A stretch of DNA of 64,000 nt, taken from positions 1 to 64,000 of the forward strand of contig JBBSBI010000006.1 in the NCBI GenBank assembly GCA_038251425.1, written 5' to 3'. Under the pieces are notes generated by a model. That model searched no databases and was not told the origin of the DNA. It was given only the letters and a program-made list of their open reading frames with translations. Source of the DNA: JBBRRP01 sp038251425. GTDB taxonomy: Bacteria > Myxococcota_A > Polyangia > Polyangiales > Polyangiaceae. The translations under genes were made by a program, and so were the position numbers. Positions 44,307 through 53,742 of the stretch are shown piece by piece; positions within the stretch are counted from its first letter, which is position 1; each line of letters begins with the position of its first letter.

Positions 44307-46586
44307 ATGGTGGCCTACCGGCTGGCCCAAATCCTCCGCCGCCGTTGGCTATTAGCGGCGAGTCTCGTGTTGTTAGTGCTGCTCGGTGTCGGAGCGCTCG
44401 TTTCGGGGCCGCTCGCGCTTCACTTCCTGAAGCGGCGCGCACTAGCCCACGGCCTCGACCTCTCAGCGTCCAGCGCAAAAGTGGGTTTTATTTCGCTCAC
44501 GCTGACCGATGTTCGGCTGCGACGCACACAACCCACCCTCGACGCGCAATTGGATGAAGTCGAGCTCACGCTCAATCTCAGCGGTAAGCTAGAAGCCGTC
44601 CGAATTTCGAACGGGACCCTCCTCGCGCGTTCTGAGCTTTCTGCCTGGCAGCGCCTCTTCGTCACCAGTTCACCGCCGGAACGCACCGCTTCTGGAAACA
44701 AGCTTGGCCATCCAACGTTATCGCTCCGCAACCTCAAGCTGCGTTGGCAGCCCGCGGACGACAGCTACTTAGAGCTGACGGCCCTGAGTCTTGAGCAGCC
44801 GCTGCCAGGGAAATACGCAATCTTCAGCCAGAGCGCGACGCTGGCGAACGGTGCCCTGAACGCCCAACTGACGGAATTGCACGCAGACGTGGACCTTGCC
44901 GAAGGCACTCGACGCCTCAGCCATCTCAACATCGAGACCCTCAGTGCCCAATTCGCGAGCGCGGCCAAAACAGCAATCCCACCCAGCACCGCGGCGCCAA
45001 TCCCACCCAGCACCGCGCCGGGCACCTCGCCGAACACATCTGAGAAAGCGGCACTCAGTCGCGCACTCCGCTCCCATCTAGATGCGCTGTTAACCCGCAC
45101 GACTCCGTTTCTCTCGCAGAATTTTACGTTCAAACTTGAGCAGTTCACGCTCGGTGTGAAACTCGGTGCGCAGAGTTTCAGTGTGGGTCCGGAAAGAGTC
45201 ACGGCAACACGCGAGCCGACACGCCTCAAGCTTCAAGCTGAACCCAAAATAGGTTCACTCCCGGGAAGCACTCCACTCAGCCTAGCGCTCACGTTTCCGT
45301 TCAATCGTGCGGAGCCTCTCGAAATATCACTCGTGGGCGGACCGGTCACCTTGCGCGAATTGGGCATAAAATCTGGGGATCTCGGGCTCGAACACCCGGA
45401 GCTTGGCACCCTAGAAGCCTCCACCAAGATCTTCCTGGGCGCGGATGGTGCGCGAGTATCTTTCTCTGGCGGCGGCTCCCTCACTCATCTTTCACTCCGG
45501 CACCCCAAGCTCTCTGCGGATCCTATCCAGAACTTGCAACTCGGCGTGAAGGCGCGTGGCGAATGGGATGCAACCACGGGCTTACTCACACTGACAGATT
45601 CAGAGTTGACGCTCGGCGAGGTGCACATCGTTGCCAAAGGGACCCTCGAAAACACGTCGAAGCGCGGTGCGATTCACGGCACGCTGGAAGTTCCACTTGC
45701 CTCCTGCCAAGCGGCCAAGAATTCTCTGCCGAAGGGGCTCTTTCCGTTGCTTTCGGAGGTGGCACTTTCGGGCACGTTCGCGTTTTCTGCGCAAGTGGAT
45801 GCCGATTCCGACGCTCCTTCGAAGACGCTCGTCTCTTGGGTCTTGAACAATGAGTGCCATGTGGATTCGATCACGTCCGAGCTCAACCCGGATCGATTCG
45901 CCCAGCCCTTCACACTTCAGGTAGTGGGCAGCCGAAAAGAAGCTCTTTTCCTCGAAACGGGTCCCGGCGCTGCGAGCTGGACTCCGGCGGATCAAATAGC
46001 TCCCGCGGTGATCGCCGCCGTGCTGGTGAGCGAAGACGGGAATTTCTATGGGCACCATGGCTTTGACTTCCGTGCTCTGCAAATGGCTGTGAAGGATAAC
46101 CTCAACGCTGGCAAGTTCTTGCGGGGCGGCAGCACCGTCTCCATGCAGCTCGCCAAGAACCTGTATCTCAAGCGCGAGAAGACGCTCACACGCAAGCTCC
46201 AAGAGGCCTTCTTCACCGTCTTGCTGGAGCAGGAGCTCAGCAAAGAACAGATCATGACGCTCTATCTGAATGTGATTGAGTATGGGCCCGATATCTATGG
46301 CCTCCGCCAAGCCGCACAGTACTATTTTGCCACTGAGCCCTCGAAGCTCTCGCTCGCCCAAGCCTTCTTCTTGGTCTCCATCCTTCCCAACCCCAAAGAA
46401 CCCCACTTCACGGCGGACGGCCTACTCAAGCCACGCTGGAACGCGTACCTCAATACTTTGTTGCGCATTGCGCACGAAAGGAAGCGCATTTCTGACGCTG
46501 AACTGAGACTTGGGCTCGCTGAAGAGCTGCATTTTGGCGAAGCTTCCACGCTCCCGAGAATCGGCACCCAGGCCCCAGCTCCCTGA
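44307..46586 (+). CDS. AsmA-like protein fused to a GT51 peptidoglycan transglycosylase
   Basis: 759 aa. An N-terminal membrane helix (about 12-35) precedes roughly 500 residues of beta-rich text in the style of AsmA/DUF3971 lipid-transfer-like proteins (repeated 'LxLxxxxLxLGxxxF' strands, e.g. LSLRNLKLRWQPADDSYLEL). A low-complexity PPSTAAPIPPSTAPG stretch is at about 225-240. The C-terminal 200 residues are a GT51 domain: EDGNFYGHHGFDF with catalytic Glu576, RGGSTVSMQLAKNLYL and LEQELSKEQIMTLYLNVIEYG. No transpeptidase domain. It probably polymerises glycan chains in the periplasm while the N-part bridges or binds the envelope (inference). Confidence 0.85.
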   Translation: MVAYRLAQILRRRWLLAASLVLLVLLGVGALVSGPLALHFLKRRALAHGLDLSASSAKVGFISLTLTDVRLRRTQPTLDAQLDEVELTLNLSGKLEAVRISNGTLLARSELSAWQRLFVTSSPPERTASGNKLGHPTLSLRNLKLRWQPADDSYLELTALSLEQPLPGKYAIFSQSATLANGALNAQLTELHADVDLAEGTRRLSHLNIETLSAQFASAAKTAIPPSTAAPIPPSTAPGTSPNTSEKAALSRALRSHLDALLTRTTPFLSQNFTFKLEQFTLGVKLGAQSFSVGPERVTATREPTRLKLQAEPKIGSLPGSTPLSLALTFPFNRAEPLEISLVGGPVTLRELGIKSGDLGLEHPELGTLEASTKIFLGADGARVSFSGGGSLTHLSLRHPKLSADPIQNLQLGVKARGEWDATTGLLTLTDSELTLGEVHIVAKGTLENTSKRGAIHGTLEVPLASCQAAKNSLPKGLFPLLSEVALSGTFAFSAQVDADSDAPSKTLVSWVLNNECHVDSITSELNPDRFAQPFTLQVVGSRKEALFLETGPGAASWTPADQIAPAVIAAVLVSEDGNFYGHHGFDFRALQMAVKDNLNAGKFLRGGSTVSMQLAKNLYLKREKTLTRKLQEAFFTVLLEQELSKEQIMTLYLNVIEYGPDIYGLRQAAQYYFATEPSKLSLAQAFFLVSILPNPKEPHFTADGLLKPRWNAYLNTLLRIAHERKRISDAELRLGLAEELHFGEASTLPRIGTQAPAP

Positions 46587-46588
46587 GC

Positions 46589-47050
46589 TTAAGTGCCTTT
46601 TCGAAGCGCCGCAAAGAAGCCCGTTAGCTGAGCACTCGCTTCTGCGCCAAGCACACCGGAAGTCACCTGCACCCGGTGATTGAGCCGGGGATCGCGACCC
46701 AATGTGAACAGCGATTCCATGGCGCCCGCCTTCGGATCTCGCGCTGCATACACCACACGCGACACTCGCGCGTTCACGATAGCGCCCGCGCACATCGGAC
46801 AAGGCTCCAACGTGGCATAAAGCGTGGAGCCGCCCAGGTGCCAAGCGCCCTGAGCCTTCGCCGCCGCGCGCAACGCTTGAACTTCAGCATGCGCCGTTGG
46901 ATCTGCCTGAGATTCACGTTCGTTGTGGCCGCGACCGATCTCACATCCTGATGCATCGATCAGGATCGCACCCACTGGAATGTCGGCGTGTACGGGAGCC
47001 TTCGCTGCTTCTTCGAGCGCCAGGCGCATCCAGGCTTCATCGCTGTTCAC
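46589..47050 (-). CDS. tadA: tRNA adenosine(34) deaminase TadA
   Basis: 153 aa. Zinc deaminase fold: HAEVQALRAAA (His ligand and catalytic Glu) and LEPCPMCAGAIVNARV (two Cys ligands). PVGAILID and the ARDPKAGAMESLF block, with DPRLNHRVQV after it, are typical of TadA, which converts A34 to inosine in tRNA-Arg(ACG). Length normal. Convergent with the AsmA/GT51 gene, only 2 bases between stops. Confidence 0.95.
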   Translation of the reverse strand: MNSDEAWMRLALEEAAKAPVHADIPVGAILIDASGCEIGRGHNERESQADPTAHAEVQALRAAAKAQGAWHLGGSTLYATLEPCPMCAGAIVNARVSRVVYAARDPKAGAMESLFTLGRDPRLNHRVQVTSGVLGAEASAQLTGFFAALRKGT

Positions 47051-47133
47051 CCGAGACTTCTACACGCTCCCAGGAATTCTGGCTAAAGTTCACGCTTTTT
47101 TGGGCTCAGGATCACTGATAGCGTGCGAGCATC

Positions 47134-47565
47134 GTGTTAAAGGGAATCAGTCCTCTCCTAAGCCCCGAACTCCTCAGCACTCTGTACATGATGGGGCACG
47201 GTGATGAGATCATTCTGGCAGATGCCCATTTTCCTGGGAACTCCGTGAATCCGCGCACGCTCCGCGCCGATGGGCTGCGTGTTCCTGCGCTCTTGGACGC
47301 CATCTTGCCGCTGTTTGAACTGGATGCCTACGTGTCCGATCCACTCGTGATGATGGCTCCCGTGCCCGGAGATACGCTCGACCCCCAGGTTGAAGAAAGC
47401 TTTCTTGTCCCGATCCGTCGCCACGCACCCAAGGCGCCCAGCATCGTGCGCATTGATCGCTTTGCTTTTTATGAGCGCGCCAAGCTGGCGTTTGCGATCG
47501 TCATGACAGGCGAGACGGCTAAGTACGGCAACATTATCCTGAAGAAGGGCGTGACGGCGGTCTAA
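47134..47565 (+). CDS. RbsD/FucU family sugar mutarotase
   Basis: 143 aa, GTG start at 47134. The opening LKGISPLLSPELLSTLYMMGHGDEIILADAHFP matches FucU, including the catalytic His in MGHGD. ILPLFELDAYV and FYERAKLAFAIVMTGETAKYGNIILKKG are also FucU-like. The protein interconverts anomers of L-fucose (or ribose in RbsD). No fucose genes are adjacent, though a rhamnosidase lies elsewhere in the window. Confidence 0.92.
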   Translation: MLKGISPLLSPELLSTLYMMGHGDEIILADAHFPGNSVNPRTLRADGLRVPALLDAILPLFELDAYVSDPLVMMAPVPGDTLDPQVEESFLVPIRRHAPKAPSIVRIDRFAFYERAKLAFAIVMTGETAKYGNIILKKGVTAV

Positions 47566-47601
47566 GCGAGCGCACGCAGCCGCTCGAAACACGGGAGCGT
47601 G

Positions 47602-48594
47602 TCAACGGACCAGCACGGGTTCAGCGGTGAGAAAAGCCAAGCCTTTCTCAACATAAGCGGACTCACCCACAAACATGGGGCACGCACGGCCACCCTCTGC
47701 CAGAAATTGAAGGAGCTCATGCGGGACGCCAGCGGCATCCTGCAACCGCAGCTCTTTGCCATCAAATCCCTGAAAAATCGGCGTCTCCAGGGTGAGTAGC
47801 CTAAAATCTGACCCGTTGAAATCGGGATGCAGCGACACGCTCGGGACGCTATCCGCATCCCTCGGATAATCTAAACTGAAAGGCAGCCAGCGGTACAAAG
47901 CGACCTCCAAGCCATTCATGCTGGTTGCAATCTCAGGTTCTCGATTAAGCTCATCAACGACCTGCACGGCCGCCTGGATGGCTGAGATCATTTGTTCAAG
48001 CGCTCGAACATCCAGTGTCCCTTGGGCGAGCGGCCCTACTTCTAACGTGAGCTGACGCCGAGCCAGCGACGCGGTGGTGCCTGGGAAGCCAGCGCTTGGC
48101 CCGTCACTCACGATGCGCGCATTCGGGACACGTTCGGCCAAGCGCGAGCAAAAATGAAGCGTCCAAGGATCTTCGTCGCCCACGATGAGCGACATTCCCA
48201 TGTTGGCAGTGGTGGTGTGCAGATCGATCAAAAACGGAACAGGCTCGGAAAGCGCACCTATATCGCTGCGTAAGCTCAGCGCACGACCCATCTCATATTC
48301 GCGAGTGCCCGCAACGCGTGCTTGAATTTGAGTCTCAGTGAGCGGCGCCCCGTACTCGTAAAAGAAGCAGCGATTCAAGTCTCGATCGAGATAACGCACG
48401 TTTCTTTGAATGGCACGCGGGTTCCCATAGAAGCCCTCCACCACCTCAACTGAACCGCACTGAAATTGTTCAGGCTGATTGCGCACGTGCTGGACCGCGT
48501 GCACGCCGGTGCGTTCATTGCCGTGAATTCCCCCCAAAACAACAACACGTCGAAGTGCGCTCGGCTCACGCCGCCGTTCGTCCAACTGGCCCAT
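47602..48594 (-). CDS. Aspartoacylase / succinylglutamate desuccinylase family
   Basis: 330 aa. Zinc-binding GGIHGNERTG, then YLDRDLNRCF and LIDLHTTTANMGMSLI, a typical M14-related aspartoacylase sequence. QLTLEVGPLAQGTLDV holds the catalytic Glu. Family members cleave N-acyl-aspartate or related amides. The short length and the DRDLNR/DLHTTT pair favour aspartoacylase over desuccinylase. Convergent with the FucU-like gene (36 bases). Confidence 0.9.
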   Translation of the reverse strand: MGQLDERRREPSALRRVVVLGGIHGNERTGVHAVQHVRNQPEQFQCGSVEVVEGFYGNPRAIQRNVRYLDRDLNRCFFYEYGAPLTETQIQARVAGTREYEMGRALSLRSDIGALSEPVPFLIDLHTTTANMGMSLIVGDEDPWTLHFCSRLAERVPNARIVSDGPSAGFPGTTASLARRQLTLEVGPLAQGTLDVRALEQMISAIQAAVQVVDELNREPEIATSMNGLEVALYRWLPFSLDYPRDADSVPSVSLHPDFNGSDFRLLTLETPIFQGFDGKELRLQDAAGVPHELLQFLAEGGRACPMFVGESAYVEKGLAFLTAEPVLVR

Positions 48595-48678
48595 ACTGCC
48601 GTGGTAGCACCAAAATTCGCGCCGCGTAACTGAACGCTCCGACAGGAAAGCTCGCGCGTTCGGCCAGAAGCTTGAGGA

Positions 48679-49521
48679 CTAAATTCGAAATTCACCACGC
48701 GCGACGATTTGAACGCCACCGCCGACTTCAACTTGTTCGATCCGCTGCCCCTGCCCACTAACCTTCGCGAATAGCTCCGAGGGCCGCTGAATTTCCGCCC
48801 CTTGCTCAATTCTCAGTACCTCGCCGAACGGCCACTTACCATACCGTGCCAGGTGGACTGCTAGCGGCCCAGCAGCTGAGCCAGTTGCCGGATCTTCGGG
48901 CACGCCAGAAGCCGGCGCAAAGACTCGGGTTTTCGCGCTCAGATCCGTGATCGAAAACACGCTCACCGTGGCCTTGGTCAAGCGCTCAAGCTCGTGCAAG
49001 TTCGGTGTGAGCCCTGCCACCATCTCACTGCTTGCGACGTGAACCAAGAGGTGCTGTGGCCCGTTGTCGTAGAGCTCCACGGGCAACTCACTCTGCGTCA
49101 GCCCGAGCACTTTCAGCAGCTCTGCGCTCTCCGCGTAGGGCGCCCAGGTGGGCACCGGCTGCAGCATCCAACCAAACACAGCGCGCGGCCCCTCACGCAG
49201 GATGCGTACTGGAATGGGCCCATGTTTCAATTCCAGTTGGATGACTTCAACCTCAATGCCGTTCGCCAAGACCAACGCGGTGCCCAACACGGGATGGCCT
49301 GCGAAGGGCAGCTCCGTGCGCGGTGTAAAAATGCGCACCTTCGCGTGTCCGCCTTTTTCTGCTGGAAAGACAAACGTGGTCTCCGACAGATTGAGCTCAC
49401 GCGCGAACGCCTGCTGCCGTTCATCGCTCATGCCGCGCGCATCGGTGAACACCGCGAGCGGATTGCCCTTCAGTTTTTGCTCTGTAAAAACATCACAAAT
49501 CACGTAGCGGTAAGTCTGCAT
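48679..49521 (-). CDS. PhzF family isomerase-like protein
   Basis: 280 aa. CDVFTEQKLKGNPLAVF at the N-terminus and LNLSETTFVFP (catalytic Glu) identify PhzF-type diaminopimelate epimerase-fold proteins; FTPRTELPFAGHPVLGTA and GVPEDPATGSAAGPLA are also conserved. True substrate is unknown in most members. It is 84 bases upstream of the aspartoacylase on the same strand, so they could be co-transcribed. Confidence 0.93.
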   Translation of the reverse strand: MQTYRYVICDVFTEQKLKGNPLAVFTDARGMSDERQQAFARELNLSETTFVFPAEKGGHAKVRIFTPRTELPFAGHPVLGTALVLANGIEVEVIQLELKHGPIPVRILREGPRAVFGWMLQPVPTWAPYAESAELLKVLGLTQSELPVELYDNGPQHLLVHVASSEMVAGLTPNLHELERLTKATVSVFSITDLSAKTRVFAPASGVPEDPATGSAAGPLAVHLARYGKWPFGEVLRIEQGAEIQRPSELFAKVSGQGQRIEQVEVGGGVQIVARGEFRI

Positions 49522-49579
49522 AGGATGATCCGGCGGGAGCTTGCCTCCCTACCCCGGATGCCTCAACACTTTTCTCTCG

Positions 49580-50068
49580 ATGGCCAAGCCCCCGAACCCC
49601 TCAACGCCTGCCACACGGCTCCTGAAGTCCAAAGGCATCACCTTTAAAGAGACCCCTTACGACTACGTGGAGAAGGGCGGCACCGCGCGCGCTTCGGCCT
49701 GCCTGGGAGTTCCGCATCATGCGGTGATCAAGACATTGGTCATGGAGGATCACGACAAGAATCCTCTGATCGTTCTCATGCACGGGGATTGCCAAGTTTC
49801 CACCAAACAGCTCGCACGGCAGCTGGGCGTACGCGCAGTCGCACCCTGCTCACCGGAAACGGCCCATCGCCATACAGGATATTTTATCGGTGGCACATCC
49901 CCGCTCGGTACCCGAAAGGCGCTGCCGGTTTACGTCGAGGCTTCTATTCTGACCCTGGAAACGCTCTATATTAACGGCGGCAGCCGTGGCTTCCTACTCA
50001 ATCTTTCGCCGCTCGATTTGGGCCGCGCGCTTCACATGACGCCCGTCGATGTCGCGATTTCAGAATAG
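49580..50068 (+). CDS. ybaK: YbaK/EbsC-type aminoacyl-tRNA deacylase
   Basis: 162 aa from ATG 49580. TPATRLLKSKGITFKETPYDY and VIKTLVMEDHDKNPLIVLMHGDCQVS, then TGYFIGGTSPLGTRKALPVYV, match YbaK/EbsC proteins that hydrolyse mischarged Cys-tRNA(Pro). The in-trans editing Lys is in VIKTLVM. The stop is only 2 bases from the stop of the convergent histidine kinase. Confidence 0.93.
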   Translation: MAKPPNPSTPATRLLKSKGITFKETPYDYVEKGGTARASACLGVPHHAVIKTLVMEDHDKNPLIVLMHGDCQVSTKQLARQLGVRAVAPCSPETAHRHTGYFIGGTSPLGTRKALPVYVEASILTLETLYINGGSRGFLLNLSPLDLGRALHMTPVDVAISE

Positions 50069-50070
50069 TC

Positions 50071-52272
50071 TCAAGCGTCGAGCGAAGGCACGCTCTCGCG
50101 CCGCACGGAGTCCGTGCTGACGCTCAGATCTGCTTGCACGCGTGCTAAGAGCGCGTCCAAATCTGCGCGTTGAAAGGGCTTTCGGAGCACGGGCTGCGCC
50201 GTTCGAACCAGGAAATCATGGGCGGAATCGCTGAATGCACCACCCGTCACGAACACCATCTGACGTTGGAGCCTGCTGTCGATATCTCCGAGAATTTCGT
50301 ACAGCTCCATGCCGCTCAAGTTGGGCATCATCAGATCACAGAGGATCACGTCGAACGTCTCGCGGCCAAGGATCTCGAGAGCTTCCCGCCCGCTCGACGC
50401 CGTCTGCACTGTGTGCGTATCGCGGAGGATCCTCGTGAGCGAGCGCATCACGTACATGTCATCGTCCACAATCAACACCCGCAAGCCAATCACCGCTGCA
50501 ATTGCCTGGCCGTGTGCCAGCAGGGCCTCGGGCACACTCCCGATCGGCAGCCGCACCTCGAACGTGGTGCCGACACCCACTTCGCTCTCAACCCCGATTT
50601 CGCCGCCCATATCCGCTACGATCTGATGGCAAATGGCGAGCCCGAGCCCCGAGCCTTCACCGAGCTCCTTGCTGGTGAAAAAAGGCTCGAAGATGCGGCG
50701 CCTGATTTCATGGGGAATGCCCCGGCCGGTATCCGTCACTCGAATGGTGACGCGACCATTCGAATCCAGCTCTGAACTCACGCGCACTTCATTTTCTTCG
50801 GCGCGACCCACTGGAATCGCATGCGCAGCATTGCACATCAGATTCACCACTACCTGAGAAAGCTTCCCAACCGTTCCGGCGACGTGCGGCACGTCCTTCA
50901 AATCCAACACCAAGCGTGCTCGATGCCGCACTTCGTTACGTGTCATGCGAACCGAAGACTCAATCACATCATTCACAGAAATCATTCCGCCCTGCTCGCG
51001 GCCTTCCCGGCCGAGCGCATCCAGATCGCGCACCACATCGCGCACGCGTTGGCCGCCCAATAAGGCATCCCTGAGAGGCTCCAACAGTGATTCAACTCGC
51101 GAACCCAACGCGCCAGACGGTTCAGCATCTCGAACATTTTCGAGGCGCTTGATCACCGTTTCTACGTTGGCGAGGGTATACATGAGCGGATTGTTGATCT
51201 CGTGGGCCACACCGGCGGCAAGTGTTCCGAGGGCGGCCATGCGCTCACCGATGGCAAGCTGATTTTGAACTCGCTTCTTTTTGGATACATCCCGGTAGTG
51301 CCAAAGGTGCCCGGCAATGCGCCCGTCCATGTGCACAGGCCGATAATCCAGCTCCAAGCTGCGGCCATCGCTCAAGATCATTTCGTCGCCACTCACGGGC
51401 TGCCCTAGCAGTAACACCTCGCGCACTCGAACCAGAAATTTCTCGGGATCGGCGAAATGCTTGGCGTATTCCAACGTCCCCGTCTCACTGTCGGCGCCGA
51501 GCAGACGCGCGGGCTCTAAAGTGCCAAAAAGTTCGCAAAACGCCTGATTGATATACACAATCGTGCGTTGCTCATCTTCAAACAGGATGGCGGAATCCAA
51601 GGAATGCATCAGCGTTTTCAGGCGCGAGGTCGTGTGCTGCAGTTCCTCCTCCATCAGCTGTCGACGCTCTTGCTGACGTGCTGCCTGGATCAGCAGTGTC
51701 ATCTGGTGCGCCGCTTCCTGCAGCGTCTCCTGCTCTTCCAGCGTAAACCGACAGGGAACCGCCGAGATCAAACTGAGCACACCCAACAGATCGTCCGAAT
51801 GCCGGACAGGCACCTCAAGGATAGCCCGCGCCCCAGCCGCTTCGCAGACCTTGCGGATCGGCTTCATGCGTTCATCTTCGCGCACATCGACCACACAGAC
51901 GGGAGCGCCGGAACGCAAAGCTCGCAGATATTCGAGGGCTTCCGAAAGATCGGCGCTTGTGTTCGGGGAATCGACTGGGCTCGCGAACGCAGCGGAGAAC
52001 ACCAGCGTCAGCTGACCTTGGTCTCCGATCACCCCGTAGGCTGCGCGATACTCTGGAAATTCCTGCGCCAGAGTCTGCACTGCTTCTTCAATCAATTGGT
52101 CCGGCGAGAGCTTTGCCGTGAAGCAAGCGGCGATCTGCCGCAGCAGACGCACCCGAGTTTCAAGAGCGCGCAGGCGCGGCGCAAGAACAGGCCCCTCCAC
52201 GACGCGTGCAGCAAGCAGCGATTTTTCGCTGTCTCGGAACTGATTGGGAGGGGCCGTTTTCAAGGTGGGCAA
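50071..52272 (-). CDS. Hybrid sensor histidine kinase (GAF-PAS-HisKA-HATPase-REC)
   Basis: 733 aa, TTG start at 52272 with no strong ribosome site, so the true start could differ slightly. A GAF domain (about 50-195) is followed by a PAS domain (about 215-335, LDSAILFEDEQRTIVYINQAF). The HisKA phospho-acceptor is in AGVAHEINNPLMYT (His near 353). HATPase blocks: VVNLMCNAAHAIP, DTGRGIPHEIRRRIFEPFFT and GSGLGLAICHQIV. A C-terminal receiver domain has LRVLIVDDD and phospho-Asp in FDVILCDLMMPN (near 646). No membrane helix, so it is cytoplasmic. No response regulator lies next to it. Confidence 0.95.
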   Translation of the reverse strand: MPTLKTAPPNQFRDSEKSLLAARVVEGPVLAPRLRALETRVRLLRQIAACFTAKLSPDQLIEEAVQTLAQEFPEYRAAYGVIGDQGQLTLVFSAAFASPVDSPNTSADLSEALEYLRALRSGAPVCVVDVREDERMKPIRKVCEAAGARAILEVPVRHSDDLLGVLSLISAVPCRFTLEEQETLQEAAHQMTLLIQAARQQERRQLMEEELQHTTSRLKTLMHSLDSAILFEDEQRTIVYINQAFCELFGTLEPARLLGADSETGTLEYAKHFADPEKFLVRVREVLLLGQPVSGDEMILSDGRSLELDYRPVHMDGRIAGHLWHYRDVSKKKRVQNQLAIGERMAALGTLAAGVAHEINNPLMYTLANVETVIKRLENVRDAEPSGALGSRVESLLEPLRDALLGGQRVRDVVRDLDALGREGREQGGMISVNDVIESSVRMTRNEVRHRARLVLDLKDVPHVAGTVGKLSQVVVNLMCNAAHAIPVGRAEENEVRVSSELDSNGRVTIRVTDTGRGIPHEIRRRIFEPFFTSKELGEGSGLGLAICHQIVADMGGEIGVESEVGVGTTFEVRLPIGSVPEALLAHGQAIAAVIGLRVLIVDDDMYVMRSLTRILRDTHTVQTASSGREALEILGRETFDVILCDLMMPNLSGMELYEILGDIDSRLQRQMVFVTGGAFSDSAHDFLVRTAQPVLRKPFQRADLDALLARVQADLSVSTDSVRRESVPSLDA

Positions 52273-52349
52273 GGTGCTAGAACGGCCATTCGGAGCTCAG
52301 GTTTAAGGCGAGCTTCAGGGGTACAGCGACCTACCTGAACGTCCGCGCC

Positions 52350-53447
52350 TTACTCGCAGGACAGAACGTCCGCGATGCTCGTTTCAACCGTAAAATTTGA
52401 CTCGGTGGTGTGGCGTTCCGCAAAGAACAAGTTGAGAGCATACTTCTGTCCAACCGTGATGCCCAATTTTTTCGCGTCGCGGTCCAGATCGATGGTGCCC
52501 GTTAGCGATTGGTGCAGGCCTCCGAGATCGAGCCCGAGCCGGCGATTGATGAACACCCAGAGATCATCGTCGCCCATAAAAGAGAATGTTTCCCCTCCAA
52601 CATAGACAAACTCTGTCGCCACTTCGAGAGTGAAGTGAAAGTTGTGGTCGCGCCCTTGATTGCCAAAGCCTTGGCCATCGATCGGAAAAAATGCTCGATT
52701 GGAATAAACAAAGAGTGCTTTTTGCGCAGATGAGCTGAGGAGCTGGAGGGAAATCGGCAACGGCGTGTTGACGCCCGGAACATCCCGATACCAGGTATCG
52801 AAGTTGGCTTTTCCACTGGTGCTTGGCGTGCGTGTCCTGGACGCGTACACGGGCTTATCGTCCGGGCCAAGCATGGCTTCCAGCATCCCTTTGTCGCCAA
52901 AAGTTGTGTCGAATCCGCCGAGGGGGATCTCGAAATCCGGGTGAGTATCCCGAAAATCCCGCACGATCGTTCGCAGCTTGGGAGGCTTGGGCGGAGGCGC
53001 ATTACACGGGGAAAACTGCCCATTCACGCAGCGTTCAACACCCGCGCCACAAGCGCTAAAGCACGGCGTTTCAATCGGCGGGATCATGCAAGCCGTCCCC
53101 CAAGCCCCACGCTCGCACTTCTGCGTGCCGCTCCCGCAAACGTTGATACACGCTCGTTCGGCGACCGGCACTTCGCATCCCTGCCAAATCCCAACCGTGC
53201 AGGCCTCAATACCTGACCCGCAGGCATCGCTGCAGGTCCGCGTCACGCGCGGCACTTCGCAGTCGTGCCAGTATCCCGCTTCGCAGCGCTGTTCCCCCTG
53301 GCCGCAGGCATTCTCGCAGGCGCGCTTCTCACCCAGCTGTTCGCAGGGCTGCGGCAGTGAGAGACTGGAACGGGCCCCGCAACTCGTTGGCGCCAACAGG
53401 GCGGCGAGCAGGAGGACTGGCCAGCCAGCGGTGACTTTGAACGCCAT
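52350..53447 (-). CDS. Cys-rich lipoprotein with fibro-slime (PA14-like) domain
   Basis: 365 aa from the ATG at 53447 (the frame is open to 53516). Signal with lipobox LLAPTSC. Residues about 35-150 contain four Cys-rich repeats (CEQLGEKRACENACGQGEQRC and similar, each with AC-GxG-xxC). Residues 165-365 carry the fibro-slime domain: VRDFRDTHPDFEIP near its start, FMGDDDLWVFINRRLGLDLGGLH and LNLFFAERHTTESNF near its end. This domain is found in Dictyostelium and myxobacterial matrix proteins. It is likely surface-exposed and involved in matrix or adhesion (inference). Confidence 0.88.
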   Translation of the reverse strand: MAFKVTAGWPVLLLAALLAPTSCGARSSLSLPQPCEQLGEKRACENACGQGEQRCEAGYWHDCEVPRVTRTCSDACGSGIEACTVGIWQGCEVPVAERACINVCGSGTQKCERGAWGTACMIPPIETPCFSACGAGVERCVNGQFSPCNAPPPKPPKLRTIVRDFRDTHPDFEIPLGGFDTTFGDKGMLEAMLGPDDKPVYASRTRTPSTSGKANFDTWYRDVPGVNTPLPISLQLLSSSAQKALFVYSNRAFFPIDGQGFGNQGRDHNFHFTLEVATEFVYVGGETFSFMGDDDLWVFINRRLGLDLGGLHQSLTGTIDLDRDAKKLGITVGQKYALNLFFAERHTTESNFTVETSIADVLSCE

Positions 53448-53742
53448 GAACGCAGGGGCACCATTGCCTAAGAGATAGGCGCCGGCAACGAGTTGCAGCC
53501 GGCGGTTCGCCCTCAAAGTTGGACATCAGAAACAATGTTTCGAAATACGCCGAACCCCAACGGACCAGAAAAACAAATAGCTCCATATTTACGCTTACTT
53601 ATGGGGATGTTCTAAGCTCTCCCCTGCCATGTTTCGACGAAAGGAACCCGAAACATGCCAGCAACCTCGCAAGGGTTAGGTAGGTCCGTGTGCGCCAAAC
53701 GTTTGCGGTGCGCTTATCGCTCAACCCTCGGAGAACCAGTCA

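Noticed and set aside
45600..46406. 268-residue open frame on the reverse strand
   Set aside because: It lies wholly opposite the AsmA/GT51 gene, whose GT51 motifs are clear.
48994..49647. 217-residue rightward frame
   Set aside because: Antisense to PhzF, and no recognisable protein text.
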